From NCBI GenBank assembly GCA_040954595.2, contig CM082580.2, forward strand, positions 7,068,001 through 7,132,000: a stretch of DNA of 64,000 bases, in the 5' to 3' direction. This DNA is from Balanoglossus misakiensis. Lineage: Eukaryota; Hemichordata. Below, piece by piece: positions 1 through 12,800 of the stretch; the stretch's first letter is position 1; the number at the start of each line of letters is the position of its first letter. Position numbers and translations under genes: made by a program. Below the pieces are notes generated by a model, which was given only the letters and a program-made list of their open reading frames with translations, was not told where the DNA came from and did no database searches.

Positions 1-325
1 CTGATGATGACAGGGGAGAGGAATCTACAGATAATTACTGCAAAATGTCATTTTTTTGCTAACGATACCACTTTTGCGCCAAGTTTCTCTTACCTCAAAA
101 GTTTTTTTGACAGTTTGTGTGTTGGCGATGCTGTTTACAACAGGAGAGGAAACCGAGTGCAGTGGTTGAGTCAACCGTAGACCCCTGAGGCCTATGTGAG
201 TGCACGAGGAAAAACTTTGTTTATGAAAAGAGGTTACGCATGCGTATCCATCTCGACCTTACTATATTATTACCCACTGGGCCGGCCACGCCGAAGTTAG
301 TTGTTGGAACGCAAAGTCAGTTCAG
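1..325 (+). other. Possible non-coding first exon and promoter of the SLC23 gene
   Basis: A good splice donor (CAG|GTGAGT) follows base 325. No convincing coding frame runs into it, so it may end a 5' untranslated exon that joins the acceptor at 2160/2161 ahead of the first SLC23 start codon. A 12-base palindrome, TACGCATGCGTA, lies at 235-246 and resembles an NRF1-type promoter element. The link to SLC23 is inferred from position and strand only. The gap from 326 to 2160 shows CpG-containing stretches around 540-800 and 1430-1620 and no gene I can recognise. Confidence 0.35.
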
Positions 326-2202
326 GTGAGTGTTTATTGAGACTGGTCTTGTTCGTTCAGTGAGTTGACTGTGTGCAACATGGTCAAGTTGTGATAGTAC
401 ATGTATAACAGAAAATCTTCTAAGGGTGCCGTTCAAGACAATTTGCGAATATTGCTGGCAACGGGTAGCGGGCCAGTCCCATGGGCTTGTTTATAATTAC
501 GCTCGGTTGCTTTCTCGATCTTGAGGTCATTCCCTCCACAGGTGCTTTGCCGCCAAAATAAACAGGTCACGAACGTCTGACTTGTCGGTCGCGAGAGCGC
601 TGTTGCGATAGCGATGTTTTTCTAGCTTTCTGTGACAAGGCGAACGTATTTTTGGCTGTTTGTTTCCTTGAGCGACTTTGCGTGACCAGGTGTTCATGTT
701 GGACGTGTAAAAACTCGGGCCATGCATTTTACCTTTCACTTGTTTAGTACTGGGTTGTCGCGCCGTGTATACAGCTGCCACCTACCCATTGAGCAGTTTG
801 GATCCTAGTGTTATGTTAATTTATCTGTGCACCGTTATTGATCGGCTGGATCAATGGTGTTCCGATAGACTTTCAAGGAAGTGCTGTCAGCTTTAGTTGG
901 AGGTCCTGTGATAGATAGTACGTCCCGTCACCATGAATCCGAAACATCCCATTGAAAAATTAATGGGCAATGTTCGTTTGGGAATAGCACTAGATTTTGC
1001 AAATCATATTTTTATTGACCATTCTTTATTGCGACATACGACCAGGCACCAGTCATTTCACAGAGAAGTGAGAAATCTGGCTCAGTTATCTTGCAAATTG
1101 GTGTAGGTTGTTGTCTTATTGTTGACGTTGGCGTAATACGGAAGTCTAGTATGTAAATTTACCGTTATACAGTGCTTTATTGTGTAAACGGCCTTCAGTC
1201 CATCACAGTTTTAAACTTTACAAATAACTAATACATAGTTTACATCACACCAATAACGAGAAGATGAAAATGGACCCATAAATACTTTTTTAATGTACAC
1301 GTGAGAATGAGGCTTCTTTCCATGATAGGCTTATATTATTGAAACGTGCTGTTTTCCGGGTATTTTTGTTTCCCGTTGTAAATATAACGGTAGCTTATTC
1401 AACCACGGTTTCAACTCGTAGTCCCACTCGGCCTTTTTTCGCGCGGGTCCAGTTGCTGTCGCACGCAGTCGGCGAATGGTCTTGAAGGAGAGAAGTCACT
1501 GTTCATACTTTGCTGTTCGAGCGAACATCTCTTGGCATGCAAGAGGAGGTGGCGCGGTATTGTACGCGACGGAGCGTCGATAAAACATTTGGTATGTAGA
1601 GACTGATTCGTCGCGCAGGCAACGTGGTTTCTTTTAGCTCTATTATTTATGGTCAATTTACGAACTGGGTTCTATAATATTGAGCGAATTTCATAATTAG
1701 CCTTAAAACAATATATTTTGTTGTCGAAAAACGTGTGAAGCGGATTGAAACTGCGTGAACGTTTTTGAGGGACGTGAAGTTTTGCGCATGTTTTCGGGAG
1801 GAGAGTTGCTTTAACGGATTTTGTGCCCCGCGATTGACATCTGCTGCTTTTGTGTGACATAAGTAGTATGTAGTCAAGTACCTAGAGACGCACGTTTCAC
1901 CCCGAAACGTCACTGATTGGCTTTAAAGTATGTTTTCTGTGTAGCTTCGTCCCCAATATCATAGTGACGATCACGTGACGCAGTTTCAAGCACATTTCTC
2001 GACACGAGCCTTTTACATTTCAAATGACTAGTTTTATGACGTTGGTTTTGGAGCGAACCCTACGCCTAGGTGATAGGATACAGCTTTAATAGTTGGTGTG
2101 TACCACGTTGTTATGAAAACATCCGAATGAAGTGTATACATGGTCCGTTCATTCTTACAGCATACATCGTTGGGGAACAGATACAGGGTACAGCTGGTAA
2201 CA

Positions 2203-5200
2203 ATGCTGAAGTCGGTCCGCAAATTCCCCTCCAAAGTCCACAAAAGGAAGACAAAAGTCGGAAAACGAAATCGTACGGTAAGATTAAACTATCAGTTATC
2301 AGTTTCTTGTCGAACCTTCACAGCTCGTAATTGGCCTTTTTAACATTTGTATGGAATAAGGTCCCGCATTTAATTCAAATAGTGGACTGCCTTCGCTTCC
2401 TTCGTTTGGCACATGCGCATAAGTCGATCGTCGCCCTTTAAAATACTTAGATTATGTTTTTTTGTTATTTACAAACAAAAAAACACACACCAAAATATGA
2501 CTTTTGTTCGCAAAAAGATTTTTTCAACAAGATGTTGCCCTGGCAACGACTCTGGACAGGATCAGCTTAGCCGACACTTTTTGAGTTTTTATATTGAACA
2601 CGATTGGAACTTGAGAACTATTTTGGGATAATTGCATACCGGCATAAAATGAGTGTGTAGGCTTCATGTACTCTGCTGAGAGTTTTACAGAGTTTATTAC
2701 CATGGCAATTATCCCAAAATAGTTCCAATCGTGTTGTTGTTGTTGTTGTTGTTGTTGTTACAACCCGGGTTCACGACCCCCTGTGACCCCCACCCCCCAG
2801 AAGACCCCCTAGTCAAAATTTCCAAAGCAGGATATGTGGGTTGTTTGCTGTAGGCCGCGACCGGTAAGTGTATAGCGGGATTTCTAACATTTCTGTTACA
2901 ATACTCTGCAGGGGTGCACATCGTCATCGGTATATATGTACCCTATGAGCAGAATAAAGAACTCCCCTAATTTGTCACGTATCCACCATCAAGTAAACGT
3001 TGTGTACTTTTCTATTTGGCGAACCTTGGATCCCATATGTTTGGACAGACGGAGCCTAAGCTATAAGCCCCACCATCGGACTTTATGCAGAGGGACTAAT
3101 AAAAGTATTATAAAAATTCTTGACAATTACGTAAATACCCAAATTAACCGCAATACGAAATTGTGTTCATAATTCATTTCGATTTCACACAGCCTCGCAG
3201 TGTTGTACAGAATGCGAACGCTGGTTCGGTATCTGCAAAGTATTATAAATAGACCGAGTACAAAAACTATAAATTTAATTGCATCTATTCTAAATATACA
3301 CTGAATGCAGCTAAAAACTACACCTAGCATCGCCAGGATGACGCCGAACGCGGAACCAAAAACAGTACCAACCGTGGTTTATACTTTTTGGAGCAAACAG
3401 GGGAACTAAAACGAAGTCTTTTATTTGACCTACCCGTACATGTGGTAGACTTTAGCAAACAATCAACAGTTTAGGATATATTTTTGCCAAAACTAATGCG
3501 TAATTTTGGGTGTCTGAATACAAAATGTCTGTTATTGTACAGCCTCAGAAAATACGTGATAATGTTGTTATTCAACAATTTTGGCAGAACGGAACACCCA
3601 CTGCCAGTCAGTGCGCTCCATGCACATGTATAGAGACCGAATATGCTTGAGCGAAACAAGATAACAAGTTTTAAATAAGACTTTGATTTTTAAGCGGATA
3701 CTTCTATACTTTGCAGAAAGGGACAACGGTCGTTGACGAGGAATCGGCATTGAGAGGCAAGAGAGACGGACTGGATCTGCTCTATACCATACACGAAGAC
3801 CCGCCATGGTACACGTGTATAATCCTAGGATTCCAGGTGAATGACTAGTGAGCGTAACCATTAAAGGCTCCCGTGTTCACACACACGGGAATAGTGTTGT
3901 ACATGCACCTGAGTGGGTGTTTGCACACGGGAGCACCGGCGACGCGTGTGTTTGCTTTAAAATGCAGTCGGCGCGATATCTCAAGAACAGTTGATCGGGT
4001 TTAAATCAACGTTCGCACATAGATTGTCTTTGAGACTTTGTTTGTATGATTCAAGACTCATGTTCTATTTTCATGGCTGGATCAGTTTTTGACATCTTGC
4101 TACATGAGATATTTAGAGCATGAAGCAGTTTCATGTCAATTAACTTCTCATTTGCATATTTAATGACACTTTGAAATTGTTCAGATCTACTACACAAATT
4201 GACGCAATTTGTGGTGGATATGGAGCCTGAATTTACGAAGAATAATGTTCAGGGGTTCCGTTCCCTGTTAACGTTCACCCCAGCAACATTTGACGCAGTG
4301 ATAGAGTCTAGTAGGCAGATAACAGCTTCTAGCCCATCGACGAATATTCACCACCAGTCCTTTAAACTACTCCCATATCTCCCCCTCCCCCCTTCTTTCC
4401 CGCCAAAAGCATTACTTGACGATGTTTGGTGCCACGATGGCCTATCCCCTCCTCTTGGCAATACCGTTCTGCATCGAAGACAACGCACTCGCCAAGGGTG
4501 ATCTGATGTCAACGATCTTCTTCATGTCGGGGATTTCCACACTGCTTCAAACCACCTTTGGGTGCAGGTACGTATACAGGAGCAGAGTGACCTTGCTACG
4601 AACGACAACCGTCCCTGAACTTGTACTTTTACTCCACAATTAGCACAACAAAGCAAAACGCCCACACCGGGCTTTATTTATGGAACTAAATTAAAATTTT
4701 GCTACGTCAATTTTTTTGCGCACCGATCGATCAGTCAACGATACTATATATAGCCATGGGGTACCTCCATAATATAGCAAAGAGTTAATTTATTTATGAC
4801 AAGTCAACTCTCCATACGGCAAGGGAAAAATGTTTAGTTCTGATAACATTCTTTTCATAAACAGCGTAGGCCCGGATTTTTAAATTGTTTTTTTTTTTTG
4901 CCTGTTGGATATTTTGATCACATCTGATCTTTCAAATCAACATTTTTTGTCTCTAAAAGGTACGGCAATGGGTGTGTAATTTTTATGAGTACATTCTGTG
5001 TGATAGGTAGGAAAGTCAGTCCAACTACAACTATCGAAGTTTTCAGCGGAAGGTGGGAGCACATCGGACGTAGAACAGAGTGTAAAATGTAAAATATGCT
5101 CGACCGCAGTTCCTGTCTTCTGAATGATCTTTATTAAAAACCAACGTTTCGGCAGTACACATATTCACAATTGATAGAGCTGAAATGTCCGGTGTTGCTA

Positions 5201-8200
5201 AAACCGTACGCGTCTGTCTACAAAGTCGCGTTTAGTTTAGTTTAGTGCCTATCCGAACGTTCCTTCATGTTCGCTCTAAACTTTTGTCCGCCTGGGCAAA
5301 GAACTCTTCGTCTACACTATAGACACTTCCCTTTTGTATCTTATCTATGAAGGCTGCCAATAGTGCAAGGCGGAACGTTCACCTTTCTGGTGCCGACCAT
5401 AGCCATTCTGAGCCTCGACAAGTACAAGTGCCCGGCCAAGGTTTCCACAGACGAGGACTTGCTGTCGTCAACAGTGGGGTCAGACATGGCAAACGCTACC
5501 ACTGTGGCATCCGCGACCACTCCAGCGCCGTACCTCGCCGGCGTGTCCGATGACATCTCGCAATTCATGGTATCCATAGCAATGAATGCCACTACGCTTG
5601 CGCCGACTGAAGAGGAGTTGCATTGGACGGTCCGTATGAGAGAGGTTGGTGCAAAGTCAGTCCACGTGACAATTTTCTTTCTTTCTTTCAGTTTACGCAG
5701 AGCATGGCATTTGCTTCCCATCTTTACCAAGTTAACCCGTTTAGTTTTAGATAAATCTCGTAACAAAATACTCGCTAAATGCCCCCTTTTAATTTCCCTG
5801 CTTTTCAGATTCAAGGCGCCATCATCGTATCATCACTCTTCCAGATAGTGATTGGCTTCACTGGCATCATCGGCTTCATGTTGCGCTACATAGGACCTCT
5901 GGCCATCGCTCCAACAATCGCCCTGATCGGTTTCTCGCTCTTCGGTGCCGCCGGCAGGTTCGCCGGAGCGCACTGGTGGATCACATCCGTGTAAGAGCAT
6001 GTTCCTCAACATAATTATAGTTCGTTATGCCACCTGATAACAATTTAAAGGGTGGGTCGTCCCGCTCGCGGCTGCGGGTATGGGTCCCATAGGACACACT
6101 TGCTACCAAGTCAAACTACTCATTTTAAAAATCTTACGTCGATCTTTTTTCGCTGCAGGACATTTGTGCTGCTTATTGTGTTCTCGCAGTTTCTGAAAGA
6201 TGTCGAGACGCCGGTACCGGCTTTCACCCGAAAGAAGGGATGTTACATCACCTGGTGGCCTGCTTTCAAACTTTTCCCGGTAATCATAAACGGTCTCACT
6301 TTTAGTATTTGCGTAGATGAGCGAAAGATCTCACTTTGACGCCATGATGGAACTTTAAAAATCTACTGCTTTACGATTATTTATTCGAAGTAGATATCGG
6401 GACAAGACGGCCGATAATAGTTATTTTGCAAACAGTTTCTACAACTTACGATGAAAATTTTACCGTTTTTTTAAAGCAAGGTAAAATACTGTTCTTTAAA
6501 GCAAGCGGTGCACCCATTGAAGATTGTGCGACGTTTTACTACAAGGCTAGAATCTTGAGTTCCGACGACCCGATTTTCACTCGAGTTGTCTGTTTAATTG
6601 GCGACTTTTTCGCGATGTTTATAGGTGATACTGACTGTGCTCGTAGCGTGGATACTCTGCGCTGTTTTCACAGCAACTGATGTGTTCCCTAACGATCCAA
6701 ACAACTGGCAGTACGGGGCGCGGACTGATCGTTACAGTGACGTGGTTGCTAAAGCGGATTGGTTTACAATCCCGTACCCAGGTCAGTAGTCAAGTGATAC
6801 CCTATAGTTCCATAAATTCACCAACTGCAATGATATTCTCGTCTATATGTAAATATTCAAACAATTGCTAGTATTTTTAGATGATAAAGTTACCTGGGTC
6901 CTATAATAACACTTCTTCAACAAAATAACCAGACAGCAAAACGGCAGGCACTGCCCATCAACCAATTTGATGGCCATGTTCACACACAGACTCAGCTGTA
7001 AATTACTAAAAGTATATTTTGACGGAAAATTCGGTAATTAGAAATGCTGCCTTATATGAGCGACTCTCTTTTCATACATTGCAGAAAATCATACAAGTGC
7101 CAATTCATACAAGTGCCATCAGATTCATAGCGCCAAGATTGGATATGAAACGTGATGCTGTTTTAGATGTGTGCGCATATAGCTCTATAACTTATCAATG
7201 CAAGTCAGTTTGTTTTGCGTTACAATCCACTATGGGCACCAGTTTGCCATACCTATCTATCACTCGTGTCCAGGCGTGCGCAAACCAATTTATGAGATTC
7301 ACAACATCTTTTTCCAGGTCAGTGGGGAGTCCCGATTGTCAGTGCAGCTGGTGTCTTCGGAATGTTGGCAGGTGTGATTGCGTCCATGATAGAGTCAATT
7401 GGCGACTACTACGCATGTGCCAGAATGTCCGGAGCCCCGCCACCTCCAAGCCATGCGGTCAATCGGGGCATTGGCGTCGAGGGTTTCTGTTGCCTTTTAG
7501 CTGGGGCTTGGGGCTCTGGTACTGGGACAACATCGTACAGTGAGAACGTGGGAGCCATTGGAATAACTAAGGTATTCGTCAAACACACATGCACAGATAA
7601 AAGATACACTGGGAATATGCAAAGCATTTCGCAGTTCACCCACAAAGTCGTTTTAAATACTGCCACCGCTGCAATTGTCCACTTCTTGATAACAGTATTT
7701 CACCCTCACCAGCCTGTATTGCTCTCATACCAAAGTTTGTTGATCAGTGACACTTTTTGTCGGTGCATGGCAATCTAAAACCACCCTCCTGTTCATATTC
7801 CAGGTTGGCAGTCGCCGGGTGATACAATGGGGAGCTGTGATGATGTTGTTTTTCAGTATCTTCGGTAAATTTGGGGCCTTCTTTTCAACCATTCCAGATC
7901 CTATTATCGGTGGCGTCCTAGCTGTGACATTCGGTGGGTTATAGAATTGTAATTTTTATGATGTTTAAAGACATATTGACACAACGAAAAGGGTGAGCAA
8001 GCCCTGCTCCACATGTTACACCTACCACCCGACAATATGCAAATCATAGTGAGAGGAGAGAACACAGAGAAATGCAAAACTATAACAAAAGGCATATCTT
8101 GTTGACTTCTCATTCAGCCATGGTGACAGCTGTAGGTCTGTCCAACTTGCAGTTTGTGGATCTCAATTCAAGCCGCAATTTGTTCATCATTGGGTTTTCC

Positions 8201-9278
8201 TTCTTCCTCGGTACGGCTTTGCCAAGTTGGGCGAGTTCTCATCCGGACGGGATCAACACCGGTAAGACCCCTAGTCTTTGGCATCTTCATATCGACGTAC
8301 CCTGCACCCCCACCCCCCTGTCTGGACAGACAGACAGACAGACATACAATGGACACCAAGTGCTATGAGCTCCCACTGTCATATTACATATACCAACAGG
8401 GAGCTAAAAACACATTCTTTTTTTCTTTCATACACACAACAGGTAGTGTAGCGTTGGACAACATTTTTACTGTGTTGCTAAGCACCAGTATGTTTGTTGG
8501 TGGTTTCACTGGATTTATTCTGGACAATACAATCCCCGGCACTCCGAAAGAGAGAGGATTATTGATATGGAAAGAAATGACTGGAGGCAAGTACTGGGCA
8601 AACATTTGTTTTGCTCCTCATTCTGTACAGGGACTATTTTTAAATCTTAACGATTATTGAATTTATTTATATCTTTGTGAAATATAAGTTGATAACACAC
8701 AAAGTGTTACTGGTACTGTACATCATTACAAACCATGTGGTTGTTACTTTTTATATACAATGCATTGTTATGCATTGTTACTTTTTATTTTGTCATAGTT
8801 CAAATTACTTTTGATATAACTTGTATCGGTTAGCAGGGTCTTCCTGATCAGTTGGATTACCGTAATACGTACATAATTACATACACAGTACATTAGCATC
8901 TGCATCTCAAGGTAATACTCTAAAATTCACCTCTTCTTGTCTATTGCATCATCAGAGCATTATCGTGACACTGAAGACGACAGGTTGAGGTGTTACGATC
9001 TGCCCTTTGGAATGGACGCCATCCGCAAAGCGCACTGGACCAGGTATATTCCGTTCTGCCCGACATTCCAGGAGTGCTTCCGGCCCAAGGAGATACCGGA
9101 GCCACAGTCAGAGGAAATGGTGACTGTCACCATAGAGGCAGATGAGGAAAAAGACGAGTTGCGCGCAGATGGTGGCATAACTGACAAGGAGACAGTTGTG
9201 GCTGAGAAGAACCACTTATCAGATAAGGTGTCCTCGTCATCTTCATCATCAGATGAAGACGATGATGATAAAGAATAG
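2203..9278 (+). CDS. SLC23-family nucleobase/ascorbate transporter, 12 coding exons
   Basis: Sodium-coupled transporter of the plasma membrane, NAT/NCS2 family (vertebrate SLC23A1/A2 and the nucleobase carrier SLC23A4). Exons: 2203-2277, 3717-3836, 4410-4567, 5353-5644, 5809-5990, 6159-6279, 6625-6781, 7318-7571, 7804-7933, 8118-8261, 8443-8586, 8956-9278; all phases agree and give 699 residues (human members about 600-650). Seen: [16 protein letters not shown] with the family's QH pair at residues 65-66; the NAT signature [10 protein letters not shown] at about 444-453; and [15 protein letters not shown] further on. The tail is acidic and serine-rich. The extracellular loop in exon 4 (after DKYKC) is much longer than in mammals and has two NAT glycosylation sequons. 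The last intron begins with GC, not GT. The first exon (a basic stretch of 25 codons) is the least certain; it was chosen because an acceptor precedes it and its phase fits. Signature position 1 is Glu, as in nucleobase carriers, whereas ascorbate carriers have Pro, so the substrate is open. Confidence 0.93.
2599..2733. repeat. Inverted repeat (foldback) in SLC23 intron 1
   Basis: The arm at 2705-2733 is the reverse complement of the arm at 2599-2634, except that the left arm carries eight extra bases next to a repeated GAAC. The loop is about 70 bases. The arms are otherwise identical, so this is a recent foldback or small non-autonomous element rather than chance. Confidence 0.8.
2731..2759. 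repeat. (GTT)n microsatellite
   Basis: About nine uninterrupted GTT units start directly at the outer end of the right arm of the foldback. Confidence 0.95.
8325..8344. repeat. (GACA)n microsatellite
   Basis: Five GACA units in the intron between SLC23 exons 10 and 11. Confidence 0.9.
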
Positions 9279-9717
9279 CATCATGGACACTGTGCTCCCA
9301 TTTAATCAGAATTGAAACATTCAAGTTTGACTTGTATCAGTTGTATTTGGACACATACTGATTGATTTCTAACACAAACCAACACGGGCATTTTTTTTAG
9401 CATTAGAGAAGCACACAATTTATAACACAATTTGTTACATATCCCAAGCAGACCCTGGGAAGTTGTTTTAATGTGCCAACCAGACAGCCACAATTCCATG
9501 ATTTTGTCTGTGTGTGCAAGTAAAATACTACTTGAAGATTTTAAATTGATTAAGTAATTTTAATGACCTTTGCAAAAGGGGACTCGTCGCTCACAAGTTT
9601 TTAAAATTAATCTTCTTGTTCAGGTCTTTCCTAGTTGCCCATGTTCTTGCCATTGACTCCGTTCTTTTAGTTAATGTGCTTTTTACAGTTCCTGGTCATT
9701 GGCCTATTGGTTCACAA

Positions 9718-9723
9718 AATAAA
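9718..9723 (+). promoter_or_regulatory. Polyadenylation signal candidate for the SLC23 gene
   Basis: AATAAA 440 bases after the SLC23 stop codon. The convergent PMS1 gene stops at 9859 and has a CATAAA-type signal on the minus strand near 9752-9757, so the two 3' ends probably meet or overlap slightly between 9718 and 9770. Confidence 0.5.
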
Positions 9724-9858
9724 CAAACCAATGCTCAACTGTAAATATCATTTTATGTAAAGTGACAATGTTCAGTCAAATTTGCAGGGCTGGCCAGCAG
9801 CAGCAGCAGTGTTGTAAAAATCCATCAACAGCGCCCTCACAGGGCACAAAGGCAATCA

Positions 9859-12800
9859 TCACGATTTTTCCAGGGAGTGCACAGCGATCTCCAAAGGTCT
9901 CTCGTGGAAACATCTGTCGCATCCTGGTGGTAGCTGCAATTGCATCTGGTCTACGATGTCCTGGACGTCATTTCTTCCGAGGTTGGACGACAAATTGTGC
10001 GCCATTCTTACCGCTTCACCCTAATGGGAAAGAAAAAAATGTAAGCACGAATTGATTTACACCGTTGGAGCATCAACTCTTTTTTTCATCTGGAACGGCA
10101 AATAATCAGGATTTTTTTTGAGGATTAGATAATTCCATACCTTGAGGTAGTGGATGACTTTGATCGGCCGACACTTGGCAACCGTGTTGGCTGCCATCTT
10201 GGAAACCAGCTCCAGAATTTCTCGCAGATCGTGCAGACTATAGAAGGACAGACAGTCTGTCATGGCAACTATTTTAACAACAACCTCGGCATTTTCAGTA
10301 TCTGTTGAGAGCAGAAAAAGTCAAATAATAAATGGATGCTTTTAAAGATGACATCCAAAAAATTTGACTGGCAAAATTGTTCACAGCAATGTTGGGAGTG
10401 GGGATCGTGGGATTGCCATTGAAATATTCCATGTTTACAGAAACTTCATCAGGACATTTATGTCTTACCCGTAGTCTGTTGAATTTCAAAGCCATTGGCC
10501 AGGAGTCTGTCATCTGTATAGTGTCTTGTTGGGCCTGGAGGTCGAAGTTCACTGCGCATGCTCAGTAATGTTTGCCAGGCAACAATGCCACCTACAAGAC
10601 TGTTAAAAAATATTGCACTTATTCTCTTGTGAAGCTGTGTGCACTTTTTCTGTGTGTGCCTTCAAAAGTAAGATCTGAATCCTGAATAATAGTATAGACA
10701 TCGAAAGACAATACAGAATTATTTCATTGATAAATTACAAAAATTATCAAAAAATATTATGCCTATCATATTTTACCTTGGATTCAAAATGATGGGAACA
10801 TCTAATGGCTGCCGTGGCAACACATGTTGAGCCATAAGTCGATGATATAGAAGAATCTCCTCAGCCCTACAGAATTATGAAACAAAAGAATTAGATCTGT
10901 GAGCAGTGCCACATTAGTGAAGTCAGAAGTTTTTAAACCCACTAAAATCTCTGCTACAAGTTTTTTTTTATAACTTTCCGCCCAGAATTTCAATGGATTG
11001 CTGCAGCCTTCTGATATGCTATTTTTTACCTGTAAACGTTGAACACAACAATTTTCTGTTTCCGAAGAGCCAACCATATCCCATGAGGCTTCATTCTTCC
11101 AATCAAATGGAGCCTACCATCCTCACTGGCTGAACTGTTACGACATAAAAAAAGAGTGAATTTGTAGATCAACTTGATCAATACTATTGAATGAGAAAGC
11201 TTCTTCACTGGGGGAAAATGTCTCATATTGTGGTTCAACTAACAAGAGCTTATGATTTCTGTACACTACTCCTACAACTACCATGTTTAAATACTATGAA
11301 TCCAAATTTGGAGTTGCACAGGTCATTTTTGCAACAACAGAAAACCTTACCAGCTTGAGGATTGTCTGTAGTATTTCCTCTTCAGAGTTTCCATGTCAAA
11401 GGGTACATCGATTACTTTGATTTTAACTTCTGGCTCTGCACTTTGATTGGACGTTGCCTTAGAAACAGGTGACATCATAGTCTCCAGCAACGTCTGGTTG
11501 GCTGACTGAAAAGAGGGAGGGCACTATTCTCATTTCCAAAACCCGAAACAAAACAAGACAATCGGTCAAATTTCTAGATTGAGTTCAAAAAATTCTCAAT
11601 AGCCCAAAGTGCATACTATTAATTACTATCAGGATGCACTGTGTGAAAACTTCAATAAGACGTGTTGAAGATCACAATTTACATACTGGTTCCAGTTTCT
11701 TCCTTTTACTACTAGGTCCGTTGTTTTTCCTGACAGACATGTTGCTGTGTGGCGTCCTTGGTCTCTTTGCTGACTGCACCTTTTCTTCATATCTGAAATA
11801 TTGGCGTAAAAATTTACAACCAGTCAACAAAAATGCATAAAATCTCATGAAAGACACTTTGTCTGGACAATATTGCATACTCATATTTTCTTGTCATATT
11901 AAAGTCAATCAAGTTGCAGTGAGAAAGTTCAGACTGGACTCAATCTGCCAAATTTTGGAACGTGCCAAATTTCTGACCTGTTCGTATCTCTTGTTGCCAT
12001 GGTTTCATATTTTTTCTTTTCATCGCCAGAGAGTGCCTCCCATTTCTCTGCTACGATTTTATTGACAGTGAGTGGATCCAGTCCAGGTTGTTCCTCAATC
12101 ACTGTCAAAATAATAAATAACGAACAATTCTAAGTAGATTTTACTAAAAGTAAATCATGCTTGCTAAATATTTTGATGAATCACACTGAGAACACATTCG
12201 CTGGCCTCAAAACAAACTGACCTTGGATTTCATGAAGTTACATAAAATTTTCACTGAACATTTCAAATGGTCGAGATCACCTTTCTGGTTTCATCAATTA
12301 CCTTGAGGTTTGATATTTTTTGAAAAATACTGGATTGGCGGAATTGGTCTTCTGATTGGTGTTTTGCCAACCATATCGTATAGAGTTGACTGACCTTCCT
12401 GAAAAAAAAAATTGGCAAGATAGTTTTAATTTATTTCCCCGCACCTTTCTGTGAAACTTCTTGACAAAATGAGATACCTTCAGTACAAGTACATGTATAC
12501 ATAACACATACATTACTCCCGAGTGAACAAACACCAACAGCGTTTAGCCTTGTGAAAAGTGACTCCCTTTAATTATCATCACCCTACCTTCAGTTCCAGA
12601 GGTCTGCTTCTTCTTCCAGGACTTGATTTTGGTGATCTGGATGTGGATGGCCTCGTAGCACACTCTGGTGTCTTGTCTTGTAAAGAAGACGTTGTAAGTA
12701 GCTGTACAGGCTGTGATACAGATGACAGATTTCATATTTTATTTTTTTTAAAAAGCACCAATTTGGACTAAGTGAAATATGATGTGATAGCAATGTCAAT

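Noticed and set aside
2709-2927. Poly-asparagine small protein on the minus strand
   Set aside because: Translation of the (GTT)n microsatellite next to a foldback.
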